The translations under genes and the position numbers were made by a program. Shown one piece after another: positions 36,701 to 45,502 of a stretch of 64,000 bases of DNA; the first letter of the stretch is position 1, and each line of letters opens with the position of its first letter. The DNA comes from Halostagnicola sp. A-GB9-2 (GTDB taxonomy: Archaea > Halobacteriota > Halobacteria > Halobacteriales > Natrialbaceae): NCBI RefSeq assembly GCF_030068615.1, contig NZ_JASJOC010000013.1:28182-92181 (forward strand), written 5' to 3'. The notes beneath the pieces were generated by a model. It did no database searches. It was not told the DNA's origin and saw nothing but the letters and a program-made list of their open reading frames with translations.

Positions 36701-38194
36701 TTACGAATTGTTCCGTACTTGAGCCTTGACAACACTTTCTACCTCTTCGTGGGAAACCATATCGATCCTCGAGTCTTCCTGGAGCGTCTCGAGGATCGTT
36801 TCAGGACGTTCCGCGAACTGAAACTCGAGGAACATTCCAGAGCTTGGCCCGTGACTTCGGCGCTCGAAATCGACGAGCGAGTACGTCGTCATCTCTTTCA
36901 TCTTATTGACATAGGTCTCCTGGTGGTACTGATCAGCACCGATCGATTCCGTAAGGAACTGATACACGCGGTATCCGGTGGTGCTTCGAGCTGTTTCATC
37001 ATCCGCCTCGGCCGCAACGGCCGCAGTTGCGTACAGGCAAAGCTTCTTTTGCGTACTAATACCCCGGACGACCTCGAGAACTCGGTTCTTCTCGACTTTG
37101 TCCTGTGCTTCGCGAACGTGGTCCTCGCGAACGCGATCGTCACTCTCTCGTTCCGCTAGCTCGCCGGCAACTCGTATCAGATCGATCGCTTTCCGTGCAT
37201 CGCCATGTGTCTGTGCCGCGAATGCTGCGACTAGTGGAATAACGTCGTCATCGACGACGTCCTCGAAGAACGCATCCTGTCGGTGGTGGAGGATCGACTG
37301 GAGCTGATTCGCATCGTAATCATCAAAGTGGACGTCTTCCGGAGTAAACGAACTCAGGGCGCGACTTCCGACAGACTCCATCATTTTCGTGTCGTTGGAA
37401 ATGGCAACAACGGAAATATGAGCGGTGAGGTCATTGTTTGCTCCGGCTCGAGAGAGTTGGTAGAGGAGCCGGGAGAAGGCTGGCTCTTGTTTATCCCTCC
37501 GACCGACAAGCATGTCGAGTTCGTCGAGAACGAATACGGCGGAATCGAAGTTTTCGTTGACGATACGATACAGCTCATCCCACTTTTCTTTCGTCGCAAC
37601 ACCATGTTTCGGGACTGTTACCTCGGTATCAGCTTCCTCCGCTGCCTCACATGCGAGTTCGTAAATAGCGACCCCAAGCGTATCTAGGTCTTGGCAATTA
37701 ACCTCGATTGTCCCAAATCGAAGATCTCGCTTTTTACAGATTTGGCCAATGTTCTCACAGACAGCCTTCGTGATGAGGGATTTTCCGGTCCCCGACGGGC
37801 CGTAGAGAAAGAGGTTTGGGGGACGATTATCGCCAAGAGCGACACGGAGCATCTTGGTTACTTCCTGAAGTTGGTGATCACGACCAACAATTCGATCTTC
37901 GGAGACGACGTGGTTCGGATCGAGGAGTGACCGGTCGCGGATGAGTCCCGCTTGTTCATCAAACTCGAGTAACATATCTTCGATCGATTTCGGATCGGCG
38001 TCCGTCTCACCGCTCGTAGATGATGGGGTGGAATCGGTTCCTTTCTGGTCAGACAAGTTAGTGGAGTTCCCAAAAGGGGCATCATCCTCCTGTTCTTCCG
38101 TAGTAGTATCTGAGAGAAAATCAGATTGCGTCGTCTCCGTGTATTCTGAAAGCTCCTCTTTCTCTCGAGAGCTCTCAGAGTCGTCAGTGACCAT
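36701..38194 (-). CDS. Orc1/Cdc6-family replication initiator
   Basis: From the ATG giving MVTDDSESS the protein has 497 residues. An acidic, Ser/Thr-rich N-terminal tail of about 70 residues precedes the AAA+ core: Walker A GPSGTGKS (132-139), Walker B VFVLDELD (220-227), sensor II GDARKAIDLIRVA (from 331), and a C-terminal winged helix (about 385-490). It recognises origins and loads the MCM helicase. The long tail and the moderate conservation are typical of plasmid-borne or accessory copies. It is bordered on both sides by its probable binding sites, one of which abuts the promoter, so autoregulation is likely. A TTG at 38233 was rejected as start. Confidence 0.93.
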   Translation of the reverse strand: MVTDDSESSREKEELSEYTETTQSDFLSDTTTEEQEDDAPFGNSTNLSDQKGTDSTPSSTSGETDADPKSIEDMLLEFDEQAGLIRDRSLLDPNHVVSEDRIVGRDHQLQEVTKMLRVALGDNRPPNLFLYGPSGTGKSLITKAVCENIGQICKKRDLRFGTIEVNCQDLDTLGVAIYELACEAAEEADTEVTVPKHGVATKEKWDELYRIVNENFDSAVFVLDELDMLVGRRDKQEPAFSRLLYQLSRAGANNDLTAHISVVAISNDTKMMESVGSRALSSFTPEDVHFDDYDANQLQSILHHRQDAFFEDVVDDDVIPLVAAFAAQTHGDARKAIDLIRVAGELAERESDDRVREDHVREAQDKVEKNRVLEVVRGISTQKKLCLYATAAVAAEADDETARSTTGYRVYQFLTESIGADQYHQETYVNKMKEMTTYSLVDFERRSHGPSSGMFLEFQFAERPETILETLQEDSRIDMVSHEEVESVVKAQVRNNS

Positions 38195-38879
38195 GCTATG
38201 GTACAGTTCGTCAAGGGTCAAAAGTGTTGCCAACCTCTATCGATGTGTGATTCGGTGTTTGAGTGCGTCGTTTCACCAGATACAGGAGTTTTAAAACTGG
38301 GATATATACCATACACACGCTGTTAACGATGTGTCTGCCAAGACGGATCGATACGAGAGAGTAGTAGGGGAGAGACACCCCTCTATCGATGTGTATCTCT
38401 CTAGAATTCCATGGGGGCTAAATCGAGCGGGAGGGACCGTTTTTTCAACGCCACTTGGAACGATTTCCCCTGTATCGATTGGAGAACCCATAATCCACCG
38501 GTATTAGAGTGTATTTTATATCCACTCAGTTAGGATTGTAGAGTTATGTAGAGATATATCACGAACACATCGAACACTTCGATAGAGGTGTGTGTGAGTG
38601 TTGTTCTAGAAAGCTAGAAGAAGAAAGAGAGAATAAGACTGCCTGATACAACCTCTTAGGATGTCTTGGCGTTAATTACTGTCTCTGAGCATCTACAATA
38701 GTATTTTACTCGCTCCCGTCGGCAAACACCCCACCCCTTTCTCGAGGCCGCGAACACATCGATAGAGGGGTGTGTCTCTGGCTTCGTCAATATCTCACAC
38801 AGTTTGACGGTATGTTCTTGGTTCATCTTGATATCCTCTTCCGCTCCAATGAATTACCTACGTTCTGGGAACAGTCCCA

Positions 38880-39175
38880 CAACATCGGACTGGTGGATCG
38901 CTAGCAGTGCGAAACCGTCGTTCCCCCTCTCTTCGACCGTGTAGGGATTCCCGGTGTTGTTTTTGTCACAGGGACTCCGGCAGGCGTCGACAGACTCGAG
39001 GGTATCGTTTTGCGTGCTTTGATACTGCCGGCTGTACGTCATTCACAATTCCCGTTGCCCCGGTGGTGCGAGAATATTCACGGAGTTACAGCCGGCAGTA
39101 TGAGCAGTCGGACGTTGACACACCCCTCGAGGATGTGGTGTTCACCGCCTGCTCTTTCGGATACTGTCGTCCGAG
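38880..39175 (-). repeat. Decayed dispersed element, copy 2 (partner at 10490-10760)
   Basis: Read on the minus strand this stretch gives VSERAGGEHHILEGCVNVR and, after a break, TLESVDACRSPC with DKNNTGNPYTVEER. The related copy on the plus strand at 10490-10760 gives VSERAGSERHILEGYANV and TILESVDTCRSPC with GKSNTRTPYIVDDR. The matching amino-acid fragments point to an ancestral protein-coding gene. Here the two fragments are separated by the 15-bp inverted repeat 39022-39101. Confidence 0.5.
39022..39101. repeat. 15-bp perfect inverted repeat (possible miniature insertion)
   Basis: ATACTGCCGGCTGTA at 39022-39036 is exactly inverted at 39087-39101 (TACAGCCGGCAGTAT), enclosing 50 bp. The pair interrupts the decayed dispersed element, which in its other copy lacks this interruption. 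It may be a tiny transposon remnant or a recombination site within the origin region. No target duplication is obvious. Confidence 0.5.
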
Positions 39176-39720
39176 AAGCTTCATCGCCGTGATCAAGCGG
39201 AACCTTTGGTTTCGCGGACATCGCGAAGTCTGGCGTGACGAAGTCCTGCTGACCTTGCGGGAGCTGTGCCCCCGCTTCGCTTCGCTCAGTCGCGAAAAAC
39301 ATCGATTTTCGGACGACCCGCGTATCCATGGTGTGAACACCGTGGTATCGCGCCAACTCAGCCTCCAATCGCTGATCGGAAACACATCGATAGAGGTGTG
39401 TCCCCGGTACCCTCGAGGATATTTGTGAAATCATTAGTTGTTAAGCTCTCTCCTCTTTCTCATTCACTGATGGTAACCGAAGAATGGGTTGAATATATGT
39501 CGGTAATTTACACTTTGATACGTCCTGATAGAATTGGTTATTGAGCATCCGTGTATTTGGGTGTAATTGACAATGATGGCGAAGAATATCCCTGAATGAA
39601 ACACATCGATAGAGGTGTGTCTCTGGTGACCTCGAGGACGTTCTCTAAAACACCTCAAATGTGATACTTATGGAGTTTATTCTCTCATATATGTGGTTAT
39701 ATAAAACGTACCGTAGTGTA
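39176..39720. other. Origin-proximal non-coding region
   Basis: The stretch holds two iterons (39382-39401 and 39601-39620) and imperfect hairpins such as CCATGGTGT-GA-ACACCGTGG near 39327. It contains no supported gene. Confidence 0.45.
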
Positions 39721-40113
39721 TTACGATTCTTCGCGAGTCGCTAAGATTTGCTCCGGGACTTCATCAATGTGATCGAGCGCTACCTTTAGCAATGCGTCAT
39801 GGACTTCTCGAGTCTCCTCGTCTCGGATTTCCATCCGGCGAAGTTCTGGCGTCACCCTGATACCGAGTTTGTCCTCGAGTTCATCCCAGGTTTTGTCGCG
39901 GGCATACAGTGGCTTCTGGCGAACTTCGCTGTACTCGAAGCCCGGGCCCGACTCTTCCGGGGGCTCTGATTTTGTGGTTGTCTCTTGTACAGACTCGGTT
40001 TGTGCTGGTTCAGTTTGCGTCGTTGTGGCAGTGTTGGAACTTGAGTTGGGCTCACTCTTGTTTTCGGTATCTTCAGTTTCGTTGCTCTCGAGATCGTCAA
40101 ACGGATTACTCAT
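39721..40113 (-). CDS. Small partner protein of ParA (putative centromere-binding or adaptor)
   Basis: The 130-residue protein has a low-complexity N-terminus (residues 1-62, Ser/Thr/Glu/Gln-rich) and a compact C-terminal domain (63-130) with YARDKTWDELEDKLGIRVTP and EVHDALLKVALDHIDEVPE. It overlaps the end of parA by 4 nt (ATGA). In bacterial and archaeal segregation cassettes a small gene at this position encodes the DNA-binding partner that links ParA to the centromere. No ParB, AspA or ribbon-helix-helix motif was recognised, so its type is open. The flanking repeats make it the best candidate for their reader. Confidence 0.65.
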   Translation of the reverse strand: MSNPFDDLESNETEDTENKSEPNSSSNTATTTQTEPAQTESVQETTTKSEPPEESGPGFEYSEVRQKPLYARDKTWDELEDKLGIRVTPELRRMEIRDEETREVHDALLKVALDHIDEVPEQILATREES

Positions 40114-41027
40114 TTCACTTGCCCTCCGTTTGCGACTATTTTGGCGAGTTCCTGATAGTACGGTATCTGGTCGCTGTCCGGATCGTAATCTTGCAGTGGT
40201 TGATCTTCCTGTAGTGAACGGGATAATGCAGATCGGTGTCGAATCCCGGGCTTTGGAGTTTGCATTTCACCGGCATCGATTTGCTCGAACTCATCGGCTG
40301 TAATCCGAGCAAAGGATGGGACTGCCTCTTGGAGCGGTTGCCCCTCGTTGACTTCGTAACTCGCCGTATTCAAATTCTCGAGGAGCTCACGATCCTCCGT
40401 TTGTTGGTCGATTCGGTCCGAGAGTTTGTTTGGAATTACGGCGAGTACGTCAACGTCGATGTACTCGCGTGCGGGTTCGATGAGTCGCTCCATCGTTCTT
40501 TTGTACCCGCCGATTGCGCTCGACCCAGGTTCGATCGGTATCATGACGTTTCCCGAGGCGACGAGCGCATTGTTGTTAAGCATGCCCGGGTATGCTGGAC
40601 AGTCAAATACCACGTAGTCGTATTCGTCTCCGAGAAGTGGATCGACTATTTTCGACTTGACTCGAGCCGACCCCTGCATTGCTCCTGCGAGATCCTTTTC
40701 GACGTCTTCGAGGGTATTTGATGATGGAAGTAAATCGAATTGATGATCTGTTGATTGAATTATGTCGGATGGAGTTGCATTACCTTCGAGGATCACATTT
40801 CCAAGATTGGTGTCGCTTTGATATGCCTCTCTAAATCCCAATCCATTGGTTGCGTGTCCGTTCGGGTCAAGATCAGCAAATAGTGTCCGGCCATGCTCTG
40901 CAAGTTGTCGTGCAAGATTCATGGACGTTGTTGACTTCCCAACTCCTCCTTTCAATATTACTACACTCACTGCCTGTGGCGTGTCTCTCTCTATTTCCAT
41001 GTTTACATCCGTGCACTCCTCATCCAT
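40110..41027 (-). CDS. parA: ParA/Soj-family partition ATPase
   Basis: The 305-residue product has the deviant Walker A KGGVGKST (26-33), the A-prime segment ADLDPNGHATNGLGF, and Walker B YDYVVFDCPAYPG. A further conserved block is AVIPNKLSDRI. About 18 residues precede the ATPase core. ParA ATPases move replicons by forming gradients on the nucleoid. The small gene downstream overlaps by 4 nt. The start codon lies only about 16 bp from the first TACCTATTGTA repeat, so binding there should both mark the centromere and repress the operon, which is inference. It shares its locus with an Orc1/Cdc6 origin. Confidence 0.92.
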   Translation of the reverse strand: MDEECTDVNMEIERDTPQAVSVVILKGGVGKSTTSMNLARQLAEHGRTLFADLDPNGHATNGLGFREAYQSDTNLGNVILEGNATPSDIIQSTDHQFDLLPSSNTLEDVEKDLAGAMQGSARVKSKIVDPLLGDEYDYVVFDCPAYPGMLNNNALVASGNVMIPIEPGSSAIGGYKRTMERLIEPAREYIDVDVLAVIPNKLSDRIDQQTEDRELLENLNTASYEVNEGQPLQEAVPSFARITADEFEQIDAGEMQTPKPGIRHRSALSRSLQEDQPLQDYDPDSDQIPYYQELAKIVANGGQVK

Positions 41028-41665
41028 AATAGGTCACTATTGTACCTATTGTAGGGTTGGGAGATTTCATTGCTGGACGAGAGAGTCATGACAGTTGATG
41101 GGCTTAAAACTATCGAGAATAGCTACTAATGGTACAATAGGTAGCTTAGGAAGCTTTTGTATTGAAGGTGGCTTACCTATCGGAGCTATTGGAGCTACTG
41201 GGGCTATTGGGTCTGTTGGTACTATTGAGCCTGTTGGTTCTGTTGGACCTACTGGATCTATTGAACCTGCTAAAGGTGTAGGTAATGTTGTGTCTATTGA
41301 GGATATTCTATCTATCGTCTCTGTTATGGGGGATTGGGACTGTGTGCCTATTGTAACTGATGTACCTATTGTGGCAAATGGGGTCGATATACGAAAACTT
41401 TCAACACATGCTCATCCGAAATTTCTATTCGAGTTTAATACCCTGGTCTCTGGATCGCTTTTCTCCACGTGTCCCGGCCGTTCGTCCGAATACTGCGGTC
41501 ACACGCCACTTCTTCTTCCAAATCTTCTTCAGTTGGGGATCTATATGGGTCCAATAGGGAAATAGGTCAAACAGGCAACTCAGAAGAAATAGGTAGCTAT
41601 CCTACCTATTGCACCTTAGCTTGCATGTGTTCGATAGCTGTCTTGGCTAAGGTAGCTATTGTAAC
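41028..41665. repeat. Partition-site-like repeat region (candidate parS/operator)
   Basis: The motif TACCTATTGTA or its reverse recurs: 41043-41053, 41133-41143 (reverse), 41344-41357 (GTGCCTATTGTAAC), 41362-41374, and a facing pair at about 41588-41611 (AATAGGTAGC...CTACCTATTG). The related CTAAGGTAGCTATTGTAAC lies at 41647-41665. Between 41182 and 41271 ten degenerate 9-bp units (GG-nn-CTATT type) stand in tandem. The region also reads as a plus-strand frame with Gly-X-Y triplets, but that periodicity follows from the 9-bp units. It contains no convincing gene. Location directly upstream of parA fits a centromere. Confidence 0.7.
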
Positions 41666-41884
41666 TTCGGGACCTATCCTCACTCTAGTAATGTTCAGAT
41701 TGAGGATCTCGATTGTGGATCACGATCGCGATCCTCTGTACTATTCAGATGATCAGATCTATCTACTGCCTCAAGTGTAGCAGTGACATCGATGTTTACC
41801 TCTTTCGAGTAGTACAGGGCATTCACGAATCGTCTAGTACTGTACCTATATAGTTTGTTGACATCCACAACCTCTTCGCCAAAG

Positions 41885-41893
41885 GCTTTTTAA
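41885..41893 (+). promoter_or_regulatory. TATA-like box of the histidine kinase gene
   Basis: CTTTTTAA lies about 30 bp before the ATG at 41922. The spacing implies a nearly leaderless transcript, common in haloarchaea, and supports that start over the ATG at 41901. Confidence 0.45.
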
Positions 41894-41921
41894 TGGTATT
41901 ATGTGTAATTCCATTCAATTC

Positions 41922-42959
41922 ATGAGCAAGTCAGCGGAGCCGGATTTTCAGTCGCTCGTTGACTATCTTGATGGCATAGCAATCTGGATCGTTTCTGATC
42001 TGGGAGAGTTTGACCACGTCAGTGCTGGTGCCGAGGATATTTGGGGTATCTCCGCCGAAACCATACGGAATGACCCGTCCAACCTACTTGATCAAATCCA
42101 CTCGGAAGACGTTAAAACAGTTGTGTCACATATGGAAGCAGCTCCTCAGCAAATCTCTGAGGAATCATACGAGACTCGAGCTGTTCATCCAGATGGGACA
42201 GTACGGTGGGTTCATACAAGACAGATTCCGATACGAGATAGTGATGGCACTCTGCAGAGAATTGCCGGTATCTGTACGGATATTACAAGTCAAAAGCACC
42301 GTGAGCAAGAGTTTGAAGCACTCAACCGCGTTCTCCGCCACGACATCCGTAACGATTTAAGTATTCTCCTCGGGTGGGGCGAATTACTTGAAGCGTACGT
42401 CGATGACGACGGTGAAGCCATATTAGAAAAGATGATGTCGGCTGCAGATCACATCGTGGAACTCACCGAGATTGCCCGGGATTACGCCAAGGCCATCGCA
42501 AATCGTGCGGAGATGGAAATCAAACCGGTTTCACTCCGTGCCATCCTCAAACAAGAGGTTGAACTGCGACGCGAATTTTTCCCACAGGCGCAGTTCACGG
42601 TCGTTGGCGAAATTCCGGATGTCGAAGTGAGAGCCAACGAGATGCTTTCTTCTGTATTCTGTAATCTCTTGAATAATGCTGTACAGCACAACGAGAAGGA
42701 TGAGCCTGTCGTTGAGATCCGTGTCGAGCAACGGGACGAGAACGTGACCGTTCACATCGCGGATAACGGCCCAGGAATCTCCACCGAAGTGAGAGATTCA
42801 CTTTTCAAAGAAGGACAGAAAGGGATAAACAGTTCAGGAACCGGTCTTGGACTCTATCTTGTAAAAACCCTACTTGAACAGTATGATGGGGATATTACGG
42901 TCACGGAAAATGACCCAACAGGGACAGAATTTCACGTTGAACTTACTCAACCCGGATAG
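41922..42959 (+). CDS. PAS-domain sensor histidine kinase
   Basis: The 345-residue protein is soluble. A PAS domain (about 8-120, ending IRDSDGTLQRIAGICTDIT) precedes the dimerisation helix with the phospho-acceptor His141 in LNRVLRHDIRND. The ATPase domain shows the N box NLLNNAVQHN, the G1 box DNGPGIS and the G2 box GTGLGLYL. This is the common haloarchaeal PAS-HisKA-HATPase type. No response regulator is adjacent. The gene lies within the partition repeats: related motifs occur upstream (to 41665) and downstream (43150-43168). Confidence 0.9.
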   Translation: MSKSAEPDFQSLVDYLDGIAIWIVSDLGEFDHVSAGAEDIWGISAETIRNDPSNLLDQIHSEDVKTVVSHMEAAPQQISEESYETRAVHPDGTVRWVHTRQIPIRDSDGTLQRIAGICTDITSQKHREQEFEALNRVLRHDIRNDLSILLGWGELLEAYVDDDGEAILEKMMSAADHIVELTEIARDYAKAIANRAEMEIKPVSLRAILKQEVELRREFFPQAQFTVVGEIPDVEVRANEMLSSVFCNLLNNAVQHNEKDEPVVEIRVEQRDENVTVHIADNGPGISTEVRDSLFKEGQKGINSSGTGLGLYLVKTLLEQYDGDITVTENDPTGTEFHVELTQPG

Positions 42960-43777
42960 TTCTCCCTCAACGGTGAATAACTCGTCCTACAGCCTTACTT
43001 ACCGCATTGATTACTCTCCGTGAGAGTCTGTGGAATTAACACTGTGAGAATACGTCTATGATATCTCTTATCTTTACATATCCGTAATTGACATTCGCCT
43101 GATTCTGAGAATAGGTACCTACTGCAGGTAGGTAAGCTACCTCGTATGACTAAGGTAGCTATTGTGACTAAATTACATTTTCCGAACGATAGTGCATTGG
43201 TAGTTTTCCCCGACGATGGTGCCATGGTAGTTCCTGAGGTAAGTTCTGCAATTGTGCGAGTGTCGACCTCATCCATAGGCCCTCATAGCTGTAGTCTCGT
43301 CCGAGCGGACTGATCTGAACTTGCAATTCTCTCTTGATCACTAGTCAGCCACGACCGACACTGTATACTCTATCTCGCTATACTGAACAAGGTGGTCTGA
43401 CGATCTCAATTTCGGGATGTGAATATCTACAAACCACTAGAATGCATACAAATTATGTGGGAACAGCGGTTGAACCTATTGACATCTCCATTTAGAACGC
43501 TATTGGAGTAAAACACCGGTCACTACACGTACAAATTGAGCGAGAACCATATAGTACAAAGTGTCTTATCAGTGTGAGTCCGCAGATCGCCTTGCAAATC
43601 ACCCAGCACACCTGAAAGACTTCGGGACGGACAGACCATCAACCTACGAATGTTGGCCAGTTCGTCCACTGATTATAGTGATGATGCCGGTAATGCACTC
43701 AACTTGACCAATCGCTAGCTACGGTCACCAAGTCGTACCAAATCGGTGAATCAGCCTGACCTATGTGCTGAATCGGC
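42960..43777. other. Intergenic region with further partition-like repeats
   Basis: Near 43111-43168 the stretch AATAGGTACCTACTGCAGGT followed by CTAAGGTAGCTATTGTGAC (43150-43168) repeats the motif seen upstream of the kinase. The latter is identical over 17 of 19 bases to 41647-41665 or better. The rest (43200-43777) has no supported gene; a plus-strand fragment around 43580-43680 is open but not recognised. The G+C rise starts at the right border. Confidence 0.55.
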
Positions 43778-45130
43778 TTACGGATCAAGTTTCCCTACGA
43801 GTACCTTTGCGGCGGTGAGAATCGGGTCCCAGACAGGACTGAACGGGGGCGCGTACGCAAGATCAAGATTCTGGAGTTCGGAGACGGTTAGTCCGGTGGT
43901 CACGGCGGTCACAACCGTGTCGATTCGCTTTGTACCCTCGTGGCCGACGAGGCTCGCACCCAGCACGCGCTCGCTTTCCCGATCGGCGACCAGCGTCACG
44001 GTGAGGTCGGTCGCATCGGGATAGTAGTGGGGCCGCGTCGGCGCTTCGATCGTCACGTGAACCGGGTCGAATCCAGCCTCACGGGCGCGCTCCGGATCGA
44101 TCACCCCGGTGCGTGCCACACCGAGGTCGAACGCCTTGACGATCGCGGTGCCGGCCGTTTCACCGGTCGGTGTCGGGTCGTCGGAGACCGTCGAACCGAT
44201 CGCTCGGCCGGCCCGGTTCGCGATTAACGCCAGCGGGGCGTGATCGGGTTCGCCGGTCACGGCGTTCGTCGCTTCGGCGCAGTCGCCAGCGGCGTAGACG
44301 TCCTCGACGTTGGTGCGGCCGTACTCGTCGGTCGCGATCGCACCCGTCGGACCGAGCTCGACCCCGGCTTCTTCCGCGAGTTCGACGTTCGGCGTGACGC
44401 CGACACCGACGATGACGAGATCCGCCGGAACCACCCCCTCGTCCGCGAGTTCGACCGACTCGACCGCGTCGCCGCCGGCGAACCCCTCGACGGCCGTCTC
44501 GAGGCGGAGGTCGACGCCCTGCTCGCGGAGGTGGTCCTCGACGACGCGGGCCGTCTCCTCGCCGAACGGTTGGAGGACGTGCGGGAGCATCTCGAAGATG
44601 GAAACGTCGACGCCGCGTTCGACGAGCGCCTCGGCCATCTCGACGCCAACGTAGCCGCCGCCGACGATCGCTGCCGTCTCCGGATCGACCGCGGTCACGT
44701 AATCCTCGATCGCGTCCGCCTCGTCCATGCTACGGAGGGTGAACACGCCCTCGAGGTCGATCCCGTCGAACGGCGGTTCGATCGCACGAGCGCCGGTCGC
44801 GATCAGAAGATCGCCGTAGGGGTGATCGAATCGTTCGCCGTTCGCCTCGACGGTGACGGTCTTCACCTGGGGATCGATTGCGACGACCTCGTGGCCCGTT
44901 CGGAGGTCGATGTCGCGCTCCTCGCGGAACTCCTCGGGCGTCACGGCGACGAGATCCTCAAGGTCCTCGACGGTGCCCTTCACGTAGTAGGGCATCCCGC
45001 AGGCCGCATATGAGACCCACTCTCCCTTCTCGAAGACGATCACGTCTCGGTCCGGGTCCTCGCGCTTTGCCTTGCTCGCGGCGCTCATTCCGGCCGCGTC
45101 TCCGCCAACGATGATGAACGGTGCTGTCAT
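43778..45130 (-). CDS. CoA-disulfide reductase-like FAD/NAD(P) oxidoreductase
   Basis: The 450-residue protein has an N-terminal FAD site (IIVGGDAAGMSAASKAKRE), the redox Cys44 in SYAACGMPYY, a second nucleotide site (AAIVGGGYVGVEMAEAL), the late FAD motif DVYAAGDCAE and a dimerisation domain ending in PPFSPVWDPILTAAKVL. A single active Cys and this layout fit CoA-disulfide reductases and NAD(P)H-dependent persulfide or polysulfide reductases. No rhodanese domain is fused. Its neighbours (DsrE, TusA, rhodanese-dioxygenase) support a role in reducing CoA- or protein-bound sulfane sulfur. Confidence 0.9.
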   Translation of the reverse strand: MTAPFIIVGGDAAGMSAASKAKREDPDRDVIVFEKGEWVSYAACGMPYYVKGTVEDLEDLVAVTPEEFREERDIDLRTGHEVVAIDPQVKTVTVEANGERFDHPYGDLLIATGARAIEPPFDGIDLEGVFTLRSMDEADAIEDYVTAVDPETAAIVGGGYVGVEMAEALVERGVDVSIFEMLPHVLQPFGEETARVVEDHLREQGVDLRLETAVEGFAGGDAVESVELADEGVVPADLVIVGVGVTPNVELAEEAGVELGPTGAIATDEYGRTNVEDVYAAGDCAEATNAVTGEPDHAPLALIANRAGRAIGSTVSDDPTPTGETAGTAIVKAFDLGVARTGVIDPERAREAGFDPVHVTIEAPTRPHYYPDATDLTVTLVADRESERVLGASLVGHEGTKRIDTVVTAVTTGLTVSELQNLDLAYAPPFSPVWDPILTAAKVLVGKLDP

Positions 45131-45248
45131 GGGAGAGGATAGCTTGCGACCGCCTAAAGTATTACGCAGAGTTCACAATATTGTAGTAACAAACGACGGC
45201 CATCCCGCTACACCCGTGATCGGCGGGGTCAGAAAACTCGCTGGACCG

Positions 45249-45502
45249 TTACTTAAGAACGACGCGACCGTCTGCGTGGACCGTCACGTCGCGCTCCCGG
45301 TAGCGAAACTAGACGCTGGCAGGTGGGTTGGGCCGTCCTGGCGGGTCGACTTGAACAGCCGCTCGAGCGCACCCGTGTCGACGATGCCGTGAAGCGGCGG
45401 TTCCAGATCGACCGGATCAACGCCATCCGCTTCGGCGACCCGTTCAACGACGCGCAGGCTCGGTCGCTCCGCCGGTCCATCGCGCTGTTCGGTTCTCGTC
45501 AT
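45249..45502 (-). pseudogene. HalOD1 output-domain gene with single-base frameshift
   Basis: The first frame gives VVERVAEADGVDPVDLEPPL and HGIVDTGALERLF, the signature of the haloarchaeal HalOD1 domain, but stops early. The expected end (FRYRERDVTVHADGRVVLK, then TAA) is present in a second frame, joined near 45310. Loss of one base (probable original TCTAGCTTTCGC) explains the break. Its start overlaps the stop of the DsrE-like gene by 4 nt (ATGA), so it was the last gene of the tusA-dsrE operon. HalOD1 domains are thought to be output or sensor modules. A sequencing error is possible. Confidence 0.72.

Larger units (their letters stand above)
36626..39620. repeat. Replication-origin iterons (seven copies) around orc1/cdc6
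   Basis: The consensus is ACACATCGATAGAGGTGTGT, with ACAC/GTGT ends forming an interrupted palindrome. Copies with the forward sequence are 36626-36645, 38574-38593 (ACACTTCG variant), 38754-38773 (GAGGGG variant), 39382-39401 and 39601-39620. Copies in reverse are 38233-38250 (partial, overlapping the 5' side of the orc gene) and 38375-38394. Several share the flank CTCTGG or CCCCGG and a downstream CCTCGAGG. The A/T-rich stretch 38505-38720 between oppositely oriented copies is a candidate unwinding element. Archaeal Orc1/Cdc6 proteins bind repeats of this kind beside their own genes. This is inferred to be an active or former origin. Confidence 0.8.

Noticed and set aside
36626..39620. Regular repeats considered as a CRISPR array
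   Set aside because: Spacing between copies is irregular (hundreds of bp), orientation varies and an orc1/cdc6 gene lies among them, so they are origin iterons.
41095..41565. Plus-strand frame of 156 codons with collagen-like Gly-X-Y repeats
   Set aside because: The repeat period follows from the 9-bp DNA units of the partition region, there is no haloarchaeal acidic composition, and the second half is not protein-like.
43560..43760. Plus-strand fragment near 43.6 kb that looks partly protein-like
   Set aside because: It is open for about 40 codons only and matched no family I know, so no gene is claimed.
44240..45013. Long plus-strand open frame (257 codons) opposite the CoA-disulfide reductase gene
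   Set aside because: It is a shadow frame caused by high G+C codon use; the minus-strand protein has full motifs.
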